Positions 55,601 to 62,980 of a DNA stretch of 64,000 bases are shown here, piece after piece. The translations under genes and the position numbers were made by a program. The DNA is taken from NCBI RefSeq assembly GCF_009827055.1, contig NZ_WUMK01000003.1:124001-188000 (forward strand), in the 5' to 3' direction. The DNA is from Shinella kummerowiae (GTDB lineage Bacteria > Pseudomonadota > Alphaproteobacteria > Rhizobiales > Rhizobiaceae). The number at the start of each line of letters is the position of its first letter. Positions within the stretch are counted from its first letter, which is position 1. A model generated the notes under the pieces. It was not told the DNA's origin. It searched no databases and was given only the letters and a program-made list of their open reading frames with translations.

Positions 55601-55819
55601 AGCCTCGCCTTGTGCCTTGAACCGCGCGCTTGCCTCCTCCGCTTTGCGGCGGGCGCCCTCCGTATCCCCCTGCTTTGCGAGTGCCTTCATCTCCGCCGAA
55701 ATCACATCCGATTGCCGGATAGCCTCCTGCGTCGGCGCCTGGGCAAAACCGGGTGCGGTCAGGAAAACGAAAAGAATCGAGAAAGCAGCGAGGCGATGAA
55801 AGAGAGAAAACAAAGGCAT
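52676..55819 (-). CDS. Exported TPR-CHAT protein (caspase-like peptidase fold)
   Basis: A 1047-aa protein with a Sec signal peptide (AAFSILFVFLTAPGFAQA, cleavage near residue 27), a long helical repeat region of tetratricopeptide type (about 40-600) and a C-terminal CHAT domain. The catalytic pair is present: histidine in HLATHGAYG and cysteine in LLVLSACETGRGDE. CHAT proteases act in cell death, type III-E CRISPR and surface-protein processing; a periplasmic one is likely a peptidase or scaffold in the envelope. Stands alone, convergent with the phosphatase-like gene (overlap 4 nt). Confidence 0.88.
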   Translation of the reverse strand: MPLFSLFHRLAAFSILFVFLTAPGFAQAPTQEAIRQSDVISAEMKALAKQGDTEGARRKAEEASARFKAQGEAWLAASYAVSAADYAMRAGDAAGVDKEYYPRMQELLATLEPVEETRANLLLELLMDAKGKLGDKDRQDALGELYEERIRKAHGRNSEQDIDGRVRTAYSLLENGRLEDGLKKIRVALAASQKTELHGVTLRHYTQIARSLHASVLNDEAAAFFHEAEQTRAIRADAKELADFYLAYAEFRSAVPDAQQHFVPLYSMATNLYARFYGHESPELIHATDKLATALSDVGQYGTAIDLEWRNYEIAQKSLGDDDTVTWRIANNLADMLRGLGSPSRALDYDLKVLENRTRHYGQNHFNTLVSANNTAQNYLDLGDYDEARRYFALCLDISRALGDPVTIAGMEAWLAYTDLLSGAAPMDAAAVSRMDALITDSNYPAILSMKAADLLASHFAKEGNTAQQIKHLQQAYSIAGGEMGMAHPLAFAGRIAIANAKATTDKATAAQEFAGIDRDMLGWVHLQVSVAGGREVGEAIRAMADGMLYDYARFAERNPTAVPAFADATRRWPSLATADADNVLKLARKIDPSDRETARLLDRISRLSRIARETFAADVEQDLAYEYLAETKTLEQQLNDRIVARYHLDRETVLNQPLPTPADLLGQDQALVQYFTTRKWRADRESADPIADTRLYAIVWRKGVAPVLKALGDPRELLSNDEEIVAALQTRGLSGDDSRGLRIDASKRAFTRLHDRLVAPLEREISNAKTLFIVPDGRLFALPFSLLEDAGGTLLEERFTLRLLTEPEALYRAVADGALPAEGRVVLAGGIDYARGEESGAMPLPGTLREVEAIGKVLSRPGMKIETLTGADVGETTLHERMTGAAIAHLATHGAYGSPKNGGASNVDTLWQSEVILAQSGDSRAMRRDEKDGRLYAFELMGWDLSGLDLLVLSACETGRGDEAFVGGVRGLPTAAGLAGAKRSLLTLWPVADDGTADFMVRFYEHLKAGQTYAAALRSTRRDAIEGRIPTARDPLVWAAFVLFEN

Positions 55820-55938
55820 GAAGACACTTCTTGAGACGTTGAAATAGCCAGCCGGCATGCCCGGACGGAAGCATGCCGCACTAGCTTCGACGGTCAACAT
55901 AAGACGCTTATTCAAAAATCAAGGTCGGCGGTGCCGGC

Positions 55939-56859
55939 TTAACGACCGTCGTGACGAGGCACGGGTTGGTCAGTTTCCGTTTCCGCGGCCTGCTGACCCA
56001 ACCAGGACCAGACGTCCCGCACGTCACCATCATCGAGTCGGTCGGCGCTGGAAAGCGCATACCAGGACCGGCCGGAATCGACAGCGGCGTCAAAGGGCCG
56101 GACCAGGGTACCGGCGGCAAGAGCATCTCCAGCCAGAAACAGGCTTGCAAGCACGACGCCCTGGCTGAGTTCCGCCGCGGCAAGGGCCATGTCGCTATCG
56201 CTGAAATTCGTGCCCTTCCACACTTTGCCCGCCTCGATGCCGGCATGGGCCAGCCAGTCGGCCCAACCGATCGGGCTTTCCTCATGGATCAAGGGCGCAA
56301 GCAGGAGATCGGACGGCTGTCGCAGTGTTGCTGCAAGAGCCGGTTCTGCAACGGGCGAAAGCCGGTCGCGGGCGATGAGAAGACTTTCGCAGCCGGGCGG
56401 TGGCTCAGGAGCGTGGATGAGGGCGATATCCACTTCCATCGTCTCGAAATCGACCGTCGCCCCGCCGGTGTCCAGCCAGGGATCACAGGCCGGGGCTGCG
56501 ACCTTCAGCGCCGGCAGACGCGGCAGGAGCCAACGCCGGGCGAAATCCTGCGGCGCATAGATGACGACGCTGCCGGGCTTGCGATAGGGCTCAAGGCGCC
56601 GGTAGCCCTCCTCCATCATGTCGAGGCAGCGCCGCACCGTGCGGTGATAGTCGCGCCCGGCATCCGTCAGCCGCACCTCCCGGCCAACGCGCAGGAACAG
56701 CGGCTGCCCGATCTGGCCTTCGAGCAGCCGCATCTGGTGGCTGATGGCCGACTGGGTGAGGCCCACTTCCTCTGCAGCACGGCTGAAGCTTTCAAGGCGG
56801 GCAGCGGCCTCGAACCCCTTCAGGAACTGGGTCGGTGGGATGTGGCGGAACGTAACCAT
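55939..56859 (-). CDS. LysR-family regulator, GcvA type
   Basis: A 306-aa regulator with MVTFRHIPPTQFLKGFEAAAR start and helix-turn-helix FSRAAEEVGLTQSAISHQMRLLE, the GcvA/AmpR branch. Divergent from the agmatine deiminase operon with a 96-bp gap containing ATTCAT repeats; likely regulates it. Confidence 0.9.
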   Translation of the reverse strand: MVTFRHIPPTQFLKGFEAAARLESFSRAAEEVGLTQSAISHQMRLLEGQIGQPLFLRVGREVRLTDAGRDYHRTVRRCLDMMEEGYRRLEPYRKPGSVVIYAPQDFARRWLLPRLPALKVAAPACDPWLDTGGATVDFETMEVDIALIHAPEPPPGCESLLIARDRLSPVAEPALAATLRQPSDLLLAPLIHEESPIGWADWLAHAGIEAGKVWKGTNFSDSDMALAAAELSQGVVLASLFLAGDALAAGTLVRPFDAAVDSGRSWYALSSADRLDDGDVRDVWSWLGQQAAETETDQPVPRHDGR

Positions 56860-56876
56860 TCATGAATTCCATTCAT
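56858..56876. promoter_or_regulatory. ATTCAT repeats at the LysR/agmatine deiminase gap
   Basis: ATTCATGAAT palindrome (56858-56867) touching the LysR start codon plus a second ATTCAT 13 bp on. Candidate LysR operator. Confidence 0.35.
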
Positions 56877-56955
56877 TTCAAGCAGGAATGCTTCTCGTTT
56901 GTGCAGCACTTCCATTCGTCCAACAATGAGCTCAGCAAATGGACAGGAGTCAAGA

Positions 56956-57978
56956 ATGGATACGAGAGTATCGCCGCAACCACAGGTGAAGCTGCGCCGG
57001 CCGGGTGAATTCGAACCGCATGCCAAGACGTGGATGGCCTGGCCGCACCGCAAGGACCTTTATGGCGACCGCCTGCCTGCCATGCAGCGAGCCTATGCCG
57101 ATGTCGCGCATGCGATCGCTGGCTTCGAGCCGGTCAACATGGTGGCGCATCCCCAACACGCCGCAGATGCCCGCGCCTATCTTGGTGAAGGGATCGAGGT
57201 GGTCGAGATACCGATCGACGATTGCTGGATCCGTGATTCCGGCCCCACCTTCCTGAAACGAGCAGACGGCGGTCTTGCCGGCGTTTCGTGGCGGTTCAAC
57301 GCCTGGGGCGGCAAACACACGCCTTTCGACGCCGACGATGCACTGGCCGGCCGTGTGCTGGCGCACGAAGGCGCGGAGATCGCTAAGTCGTTCATTCATT
57401 GCGAAGGCGGCTCGCTGGCCTGCGACGGCGATGGCACGCTCATCGCCACTGAGACGAGCCTGCTGCATCCCAACCGCAATCCGGGCCTCTCGAAAGCCTG
57501 GGTCGAACAGGAACTCCTGCGCATGCTCGGCCTTGAAAAGGTCGTCTGGCTGCCGGGCGATCCGCTGGATCTGGAAACGGACGGCCATGTCGACGGCATG
57601 TGCTGCTTCGTGCGCCCGGGCGTCGTGATGTTCGAATACAATCCCGATCCGACCGACCTGCACGGCCGCATCCTCGCCGACAACCTTGCCGCGCTGCGCA
57701 GCCAGACGGATGCGCGCGGCCGCAGCTTTGAGGTGATCCCCATCCCGGAAGCCTACGATGTCGAGGCGACCAGCGAGATCTTTGCCCGCTCCTACATCAA
57801 CTTCGCGCTGACCAATGGCGGCGTGGTGATGCCGACCTTCGGGCGCGCTTCGAGCGAGGAAGCAAAGGCGGCTGTTGCCATCGCCTTCCCGGACCGCCGG
57901 ATCGTCACCGTGGATGTCGGCGCCGTCGTGCCCGCCGGTGGCGCGATCCACTGCATTACGCAGGAACAGCCCCTGTGA
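56956..57978 (+). CDS. aguA: Agmatine deiminase, cytosolic
   Basis: A 340-aa enzyme of the guanidino-group-modifying family that turns agmatine into N-carbamoylputrescine and ammonia. Motifs TWMAWPHRKDL, IDDCWIRDSGP, HCEGGSLACDGDG, DGHVDGMCCF and the C-terminal catalytic cysteine in GGAIHCITQEQP are intact. No signal peptide. ACAGGAG precedes the ATG. It overlaps the second, exported deiminase by 4 nt. Confidence 0.92.
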   Translation: MDTRVSPQPQVKLRRPGEFEPHAKTWMAWPHRKDLYGDRLPAMQRAYADVAHAIAGFEPVNMVAHPQHAADARAYLGEGIEVVEIPIDDCWIRDSGPTFLKRADGGLAGVSWRFNAWGGKHTPFDADDALAGRVLAHEGAEIAKSFIHCEGGSLACDGDGTLIATETSLLHPNRNPGLSKAWVEQELLRMLGLEKVVWLPGDPLDLETDGHVDGMCCFVRPGVVMFEYNPDPTDLHGRILADNLAALRSQTDARGRSFEVIPIPEAYDVEATSEIFARSYINFALTNGGVVMPTFGRASSEEAKAAVAIAFPDRRIVTVDVGAVVPAGGAIHCITQEQPL

Positions 57979-59081
57979 GCGGGCAATACGCTACCCTGTC
58001 GCGCCGTCGCTTTGTTCTGGCAACCGCAGGCCTGGCATTGATGCCGGCTGCCCGCAGCCGTGCCGAAGAGGAGAATATCGGGATGATATCCGTTCCCGCC
58101 GAAGCCGAACCGCACGAGAGAACATGGATGGCCTGGCCATCAACGCCTCGCTTCTATGGTGGTCCCGGCGCCTATTTCGAAAGCGTTCAGGAAACGCTCG
58201 GCCGGCTTGCCGCGGCGATCGCGGAAAACGAGCCCGTTTCCATGGCTGCTCCGGCAGACCAGCACGATCTGGCTGCCCGTCTCTGCGGGCCAAAGGTCCA
58301 GCTAGTCGCTATCCCGACCGACGACATGTGGGCGCGCGACAGCGGCCCGGTCTTCGTCCGCAAGACAGACGGCGGCGTCGCCGCCGTCGATTTCGGATTC
58401 AACGGCTGGGGCAACAAGCAGGCGCATGCGCGCGACAGCAGGCTTGCCGGAGAGATCGCGGCGTTGGCGGGCGTCGACCTTCATGATGCCGAACTCTGCG
58501 GCGAAGGCGGCGGCATCGAATATGACGGCGACGGCACGCTTCTCCTCACCGAAAGCTGCTGGGTGAACGACAATCGCAATCCCGGCATGACGCGTGCCGA
58601 TATCGAGCAGCGCCTGAAGGCTGTCCTCGGCGTCGAAACCGTCATCTGGGTGCCGGGCGTGCGCGGGCTCGATATCACGGACGGGCATATCGACGGTTCG
58701 CTACGCTTCGTGGCGCCGGGCCTCATTGTGGCCAGCAGCTATCCCGGCGACACGTCGGAATGGGCGCACGCCCATGACGAGGCGCTGGCCATCCTCGCGA
58801 AGGCGCGTGACGCCCGCTGCCGGAGTTTCGAGATCGTTTCCGTTCCCTCAGCGACCGAGGGTCGTTCGACGAGCGAGGACTTTTTGAGCAGCTACGCGAA
58901 CTATTATGTCGGCAACGGCGCGCTCTACACGCCGCAATTCGGGGACAGGAAAGCGGATGCGCTGGCGAAGGATGTTCTCGGCCGGCTGCATCCCGGCCGC
59001 CGCATCGTCCAGATCGACGTCGACCGCATCTACGAAAACGGCGGCGGTATCCACTGTGTCACACAACAGCAACCCCGATAA
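57975..59081 (+). CDS. Agmatine deiminase homologue with Tat signal (periplasmic)
   Basis: A 368-aa paralogue starting with GTG that overlaps the previous stop (GTGA). The N-terminus carries a twin-arginine motif (LSRRRFVLATAG) with a hydrophobic region and a likely cleavage near ARSRA. Catalytic features are kept: TDDMWARDSGP, CGEGGGIEYDGDG, DGHIDGSLRF and catalytic Cys in GGIHCVTQQQP. It should deiminate agmatine or a related guanidine in the periplasm. Next to it is a polyamine-type binding protein, consistent with extracellular scavenging. Confidence 0.9.
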   Translation: MSGQYATLSRRRFVLATAGLALMPAARSRAEEENIGMISVPAEAEPHERTWMAWPSTPRFYGGPGAYFESVQETLGRLAAAIAENEPVSMAAPADQHDLAARLCGPKVQLVAIPTDDMWARDSGPVFVRKTDGGVAAVDFGFNGWGNKQAHARDSRLAGEIAALAGVDLHDAELCGEGGGIEYDGDGTLLLTESCWVNDNRNPGMTRADIEQRLKAVLGVETVIWVPGVRGLDITDGHIDGSLRFVAPGLIVASSYPGDTSEWAHAHDEALAILAKARDARCRSFEIVSVPSATEGRSTSEDFLSSYANYYVGNGALYTPQFGDRKADALAKDVLGRLHPGRRIVQIDVDRIYENGGGIHCVTQQQPR

Positions 59082-59107
59082 CCTGTCATCAGAAACGGAG
59101 AACGACG

Positions 59108-60193
59108 ATGAAACGCTGGCTCGCGCTTGCGACGGCATGCCTTTTCGCCACCTCGGCACCGGCTGAGGAAAAGGTTCTCTACCTCTATTCCTGGGAGTCC
59201 TATTTCAGCGCCCAATCGATTGCCGAATTCGAGAAGGAGACGGGCATCAAGGTTTCCTACGACCTGTTCGATTCCAACGACATGGTCGAGACCAAGATGC
59301 TGACGGGCAAATCCGGCTATGACCTGGTGACCGTCAATCTCTCCCCTCACCTCTTGCGCCAGCTCCCGGTCGGCGTCTGGGCGCCGCTCGACCGCAGTCG
59401 CCTTGCCAACCTCGGCAATCTCGATCCGGCCGTGCTGGCGCGCGGCGAGAGCGTCGATGCCGGCAATGCCCACAATGTGCCCTGGATGTGGGGCACGACC
59501 GGCGTCGGCTACAATGTCGAGAAGGTCGCAGAAATCATGCCGGACGCGCCGGTCGATTCGCTGCGCATGGTCTTCGATCCGCAAATCGTCGAGAAATTCG
59601 CCTCCTGCGGCGTTGGCATGCTTGATGACGCGGAACAGGTGCTGGGCCTCGCGCTGATCTATCTGGGGCTCAACCCCGATACGACCGACAAGGCGGAGCT
59701 TGAAAAGGCGGTGGACGTCGTCACCAAGGTCCGCCCCTATGTGCGCAAGTTTCACAGCTCCAGCTATGTCAATGATCTCGCCGACGGCGGCCTGTGCCTT
59801 GCTATCGGCTTTTCCGGTGACATGCTGATCGCCAGCAGCCGCGCCAAGGAAGCCGGCAAGCCGTTCACCGTCACCTATCGCCTGTCGAAGGAGGGCAACC
59901 TCGTCTGGACCGACGTGCTCGCCATCCCGGCCGATGCATCCCACCCGGAAGCCGCCCACGCCTTCATCGACTTCTTCATGCGCCCGGAGATCGCGGCCGC
60001 CGCCGCGCAGGAGACCGGCTTCTCGACCGCGAACAAGGCAGCACTTGCCCTTCTCGACGAAAAGCTCAGGGCAAATCCCAACCTCTACCCCTCCGAGGAG
60101 GCACAGAAGCGCCTGCACCTTCCGAAAGCACTCAGTCAGAAAGCCCTGAAAATGTGGTCGCAGGCGTGGGACCGCGCAAAGGGGTTGCGGTAG
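59108..60193 (+). CDS. Periplasmic polyamine-type solute-binding protein (PotD/PotF family)
   Basis: A 361-aa exported binding protein with signal peptide (cleavage near SAPA, residue 18). VLYLYSWESYFSAQSIAEFEKETG is typical of spermidine/putrescine receptors, and MWGTTGVGYN is conserved. It follows the exported deiminase by 26 nt. No permease or ATPase gene is next to it; it may share a Pot transporter encoded elsewhere or serve N-carbamoylputrescine or agmatine. Confidence 0.9.
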   Translation: MKRWLALATACLFATSAPAEEKVLYLYSWESYFSAQSIAEFEKETGIKVSYDLFDSNDMVETKMLTGKSGYDLVTVNLSPHLLRQLPVGVWAPLDRSRLANLGNLDPAVLARGESVDAGNAHNVPWMWGTTGVGYNVEKVAEIMPDAPVDSLRMVFDPQIVEKFASCGVGMLDDAEQVLGLALIYLGLNPDTTDKAELEKAVDVVTKVRPYVRKFHSSSYVNDLADGGLCLAIGFSGDMLIASSRAKEAGKPFTVTYRLSKEGNLVWTDVLAIPADASHPEAAHAFIDFFMRPEIAAAAAQETGFSTANKAALALLDEKLRANPNLYPSEEAQKRLHLPKALSQKALKMWSQAWDRAKGLR

Positions 60194-60245
60194 CGCTCAG
60201 GCCATCGCTCTCGCTCCGCCTCACATTTGAGCCAATCGCGTAAAA

Positions 60246-60280
60246 AGCCGCCTTCTGTCTGACAATGTCGGGAGGCGGCT
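60246..60280. terminator. Hairpin downstream of the polyamine operon
   Basis: AGCCGCCT/AGGCGGCT, 8 bp with a long loop; a T-run follows seven bases later on the plus strand and directly on the minus strand. Weak evidence for termination in either direction. The rest of the 235-bp gap to the next gene is featureless. Confidence 0.4.
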
Positions 60281-60428
60281 GTCGCAGTTTTTCAAAACCA
60301 TCCCTATCTGAAGGATGCCCTGCGCATATGGGCACGATAGAACTGTGCAGAGATGCAGCGCATCGTCTTGTGCCGGGTGACGCTGTCCTCGCAAATTGGC
60401 TATGCTCCTTCAGAACGAGGATATTTGC

Positions 60429-61340
60429 ATGACTGAGAAATCCCCCGCCGATAATTTTCCCGCCGGTTATGAACCGCCGAAGGTCTGGACATGGGAAAAG
60501 GGCAATGGCGGCGCCTTCGCCAATATCAACCGCCCCATTGCCGGGCCGACCCATGACAAGGCCTTGCCGGTCGGAAAACATCCTCTGCAGCTTTATTCGC
60601 TTGCCACACCGAACGGCGTGAAGGTGACGATCCTGCTGGAGGAGCTTCTGGCAGCAGGTCACACGGGCGCCGAATACGACGCCTGGCCAATCCGCATCGG
60701 GGACGGCGACCAGTTCGGCTCCGGCTTCGTCGATGTCAACCCGAACTCCAAGATCCCAGCACTGTTCGATCACGCGCCGAAGGGCGGCGGGGCACCGGTC
60801 CGCGTCTTCGAATCCGCCTCCATCCTGCTCTACCTCGCCGAAAAATTCGGTGCCTTCTTGCCGGACGACCTGCGCGCCCGGACCGAAACCTTCAACTGGC
60901 TGTTCTGGCAGATGGGCTCGGCACCGTTCCTCGGCGGCGGCTTCGGCCATTTCTATGCCTATGCGCCGATCCACATCCAATACGCCATCGACCGCTACGC
61001 GATGGAAGTGAAGCGCCAGCTCGACGTGCTCGACCGACATCTGGCCGAAAACCAGTTCATGGCGGGCACTGCCTATACCATCGCCGACATGGCGATCTGG
61101 CCCTGGTACGGTGGCCTTGCGCAGCACAAGCAATATGGCGACGCCGGCACCTTTCTCGATGTCGACAGCTACAAGAACGTCCAGCGCTGGACCGCCGAAA
61201 TCGCCGTCCGCCCGGCGGTCAAGCGCGGCCGCATGGTCAATCGGCTGAACGGCGATCCGTCCGAGCAGCTGCATGAGCGGCACGATGCCTCCGACTTCGA
61301 GACGAAGACGCAAGACAAGATCGGCCAGGCCACCGCATAG
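60429..61340 (+). CDS. yghU: Glutathione transferase, YghU-type disulfide-bond reductase
   Basis: A 303-aa GST of the nu class. N-terminal thioredoxin fold (QLYSLATPNGVKVTILLEELL) with the extended loop, VNPNSKIPAL, ESASILLYLAEKFG and the helical domain (ENQFMAGTAYTIADMAIWPW). YghU works as glutathione-dependent disulfide oxidoreductase and binds two glutathiones. GAGG lies before the ATG at 60429; an in-frame upstream ATG lacks it. Next gene is 9 nt downstream. Confidence 0.9.
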   Translation: MTEKSPADNFPAGYEPPKVWTWEKGNGGAFANINRPIAGPTHDKALPVGKHPLQLYSLATPNGVKVTILLEELLAAGHTGAEYDAWPIRIGDGDQFGSGFVDVNPNSKIPALFDHAPKGGGAPVRVFESASILLYLAEKFGAFLPDDLRARTETFNWLFWQMGSAPFLGGGFGHFYAYAPIHIQYAIDRYAMEVKRQLDVLDRHLAENQFMAGTAYTIADMAIWPWYGGLAQHKQYGDAGTFLDVDSYKNVQRWTAEIAVRPAVKRGRMVNRLNGDPSEQLHERHDASDFETKTQDKIGQATA

Positions 61341-61349
61341 GAGCATCCC

Positions 61350-61727
61350 ATGGCAACCCTGCCCGACATGATCAAGCACCGCGGTTTTCCATCCGGCATG
61401 CCGGGCACGGGTGTGCAGTTCACCATCCGCCGCGCCAATCCACGCGGGGTGACGCCGGTCAAGGCGCTGCCCCGCCGCGGCCGCCCCGGCACTGCGGAAC
61501 ACCGCATCGACGCCGCCTTCCTGCATGCTCTCTGGCACCATTTCGGTGCGGAACCGTTCGAACGCGGCAATCTCGACGCCGCCCGCCTCAGCCTGCTTTT
61601 CGGGCGTGAAGTCGTGGCGGTGGAGAAGGATTTCGACCCGCTGTCCTATGAGGCGATGCTGGCCATCGACGAGCAGGTCGCCCGCAAGAGCTTCCCTGAA
61701 TCGTTCGAGGACGTGTTCGAAGTGTAG
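61350..61727 (+). CDS. Protein of unknown function downstream of yghU
   Basis: A 125-aa soluble protein. A basic first half (RRANPRGVTPVKALPRRGRPG) leads into a helical second half with HALWHHFGAEPFERGNL. No catalytic signature. Tight spacing to yghU (GAGCATCCC before the ATG) indicates co-transcription. The family is not recognised. Confidence 0.6.
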   Translation: MATLPDMIKHRGFPSGMPGTGVQFTIRRANPRGVTPVKALPRRGRPGTAEHRIDAAFLHALWHHFGAEPFERGNLDAARLSLLFGREVVAVEKDFDPLSYEAMLAIDEQVARKSFPESFEDVFEV

Positions 61728-61770
61728 GCAGATGCAGGCGGTGCGCGGCTGAGACGCGCACCGCCTGTGA

Positions 61771-62778
61771 TCAAAGCAGGCCGGCGGCGGTCATCAGTTC
61801 CACGACCTTCTTGTTGTCGAGTGTGGAGGCCTCCACCTTCGGCGCATCGAGATCTTTGAGCGGAACGAGCTTGGGATTGGCGTCACCCGCGATCGCATAT
61901 TCGAACGAATCGCCATCGCGCAGGATGGATTGGCCGGACGTGCCAGTAATCCACTTCAGGAACGCCTGCGCCTCCTTCTGGTGTTTGCTGGTCTTCAGGA
62001 CGCCGCCACCGGAGATGCTGACGAAGGCGCCCGGATCCTGGTTCTTGAAGTAGTGCAGCGCCACGTTGTTGCTGTTTTCACCGGTCTTTGCCTGATCCCC
62101 GAACCAATAGTAGTGGTAGATCACCGCCCCTTCGATTTCCCCGGCATTGACCGCCTTCATCGCAACGCTGTTGCCCCTGTAGGGTGTCGCGTTTTCCTTC
62201 ATCGCCGTCAGCCAGGAAGATGTTACCTCCTCGCCCTTGAGCTGCAGGAGCGCGCCAACGATCGCTTGAAAATCCGCACCGGCCGGCGATGCCCCCCAAC
62301 GGCCCTTCCAGGCCGGATCGGCGAGATCGAGCATCGACTTCGGTAGCGTTTCTTCGGTGAGCTTCGTCTTGTCATAGGCAAACACCGTCGATCGCGCTGC
62401 GATCCCGGTCCACATGCCGTCTGCCGGGCGATACGCCGGCGGCACCTGATCGAGCGTTTCCTTGTCGACTGGCGCAAAGCGTCCCGCCGTGTCGAGCAGC
62501 GCCATGGCCGGCGAGTTTTCCGTCAGGAACACATCGGCCGGCGTCAGGTCACCCTCCTGGAGGATCAGGTTGGCGAACTCCATGTCGCTGCCCTTGCGGA
62601 CCACCACCTTGATGCCCGTCTCCTTCGTGAAGGCATCGATCCAGGCCTTTCCGAGCCCTTCATGCTGGGCATTGTAGATGACGAGTTCGCCCGCGTCCTG
62701 CGCGCGAGCGCCGGACGTCAGCGACGCCGCTGCAAAGAGCGACAACGCCGCCACCGTCATTCGGATCGACATGTTCAT
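61771..62778 (-). CDS. Iron(III) ABC transporter periplasmic binding protein
   Basis: A 335-aa FbpA/FutA-type binding protein with signal peptide (cleavage near ARA, residue 26) and the opening ELVIYNAQHEGLGKAWIDAF. The iron-ligand tyrosines are expected in the YHYYWFG segment (about residue 218-224), which matches the twin-tyrosine site of the family. Divergent from the permease gene; a 202-bp gap lies between them without a clear iron box. Confidence 0.88.
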   Translation of the reverse strand: MNMSIRMTVAALSLFAAASLTSGARAQDAGELVIYNAQHEGLGKAWIDAFTKETGIKVVVRKGSDMEFANLILQEGDLTPADVFLTENSPAMALLDTAGRFAPVDKETLDQVPPAYRPADGMWTGIAARSTVFAYDKTKLTEETLPKSMLDLADPAWKGRWGASPAGADFQAIVGALLQLKGEEVTSSWLTAMKENATPYRGNSVAMKAVNAGEIEGAVIYHYYWFGDQAKTGENSNNVALHYFKNQDPGAFVSISGGGVLKTSKHQKEAQAFLKWITGTSGQSILRDGDSFEYAIAGDANPKLVPLKDLDAPKVEASTLDNKKVVELMTAAGLL

Positions 62779-62980
62779 GGTGTTCTCCTGCTCGAAATCC
62801 CGGGTGCCGGCGCAAAACTGGCCAACAAAACTCTACTTATAACGGGATTGCGGTCGATGCCAGAAGCGATGTGTCGCGCCGACCGCCACACGACAAACCA
62901 TTGCCTTTTACTCAAGAAATCCTTACGGCAAGGCCGGATGGCCGCTGAATGTTGCAACGGCCTCCCCTTGTTCGCGTGAC

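Noticed and set aside
53555-55834. 759-codon plus-strand frame opposite the CHAT gene
   Set aside because: Shadow of the TPR-CHAT gene; no signal, domain or ribosome site.
60132-61541. 469-codon minus-strand frame over yghU
   Set aside because: Antisense to a clear GST; no domain or ribosome site.
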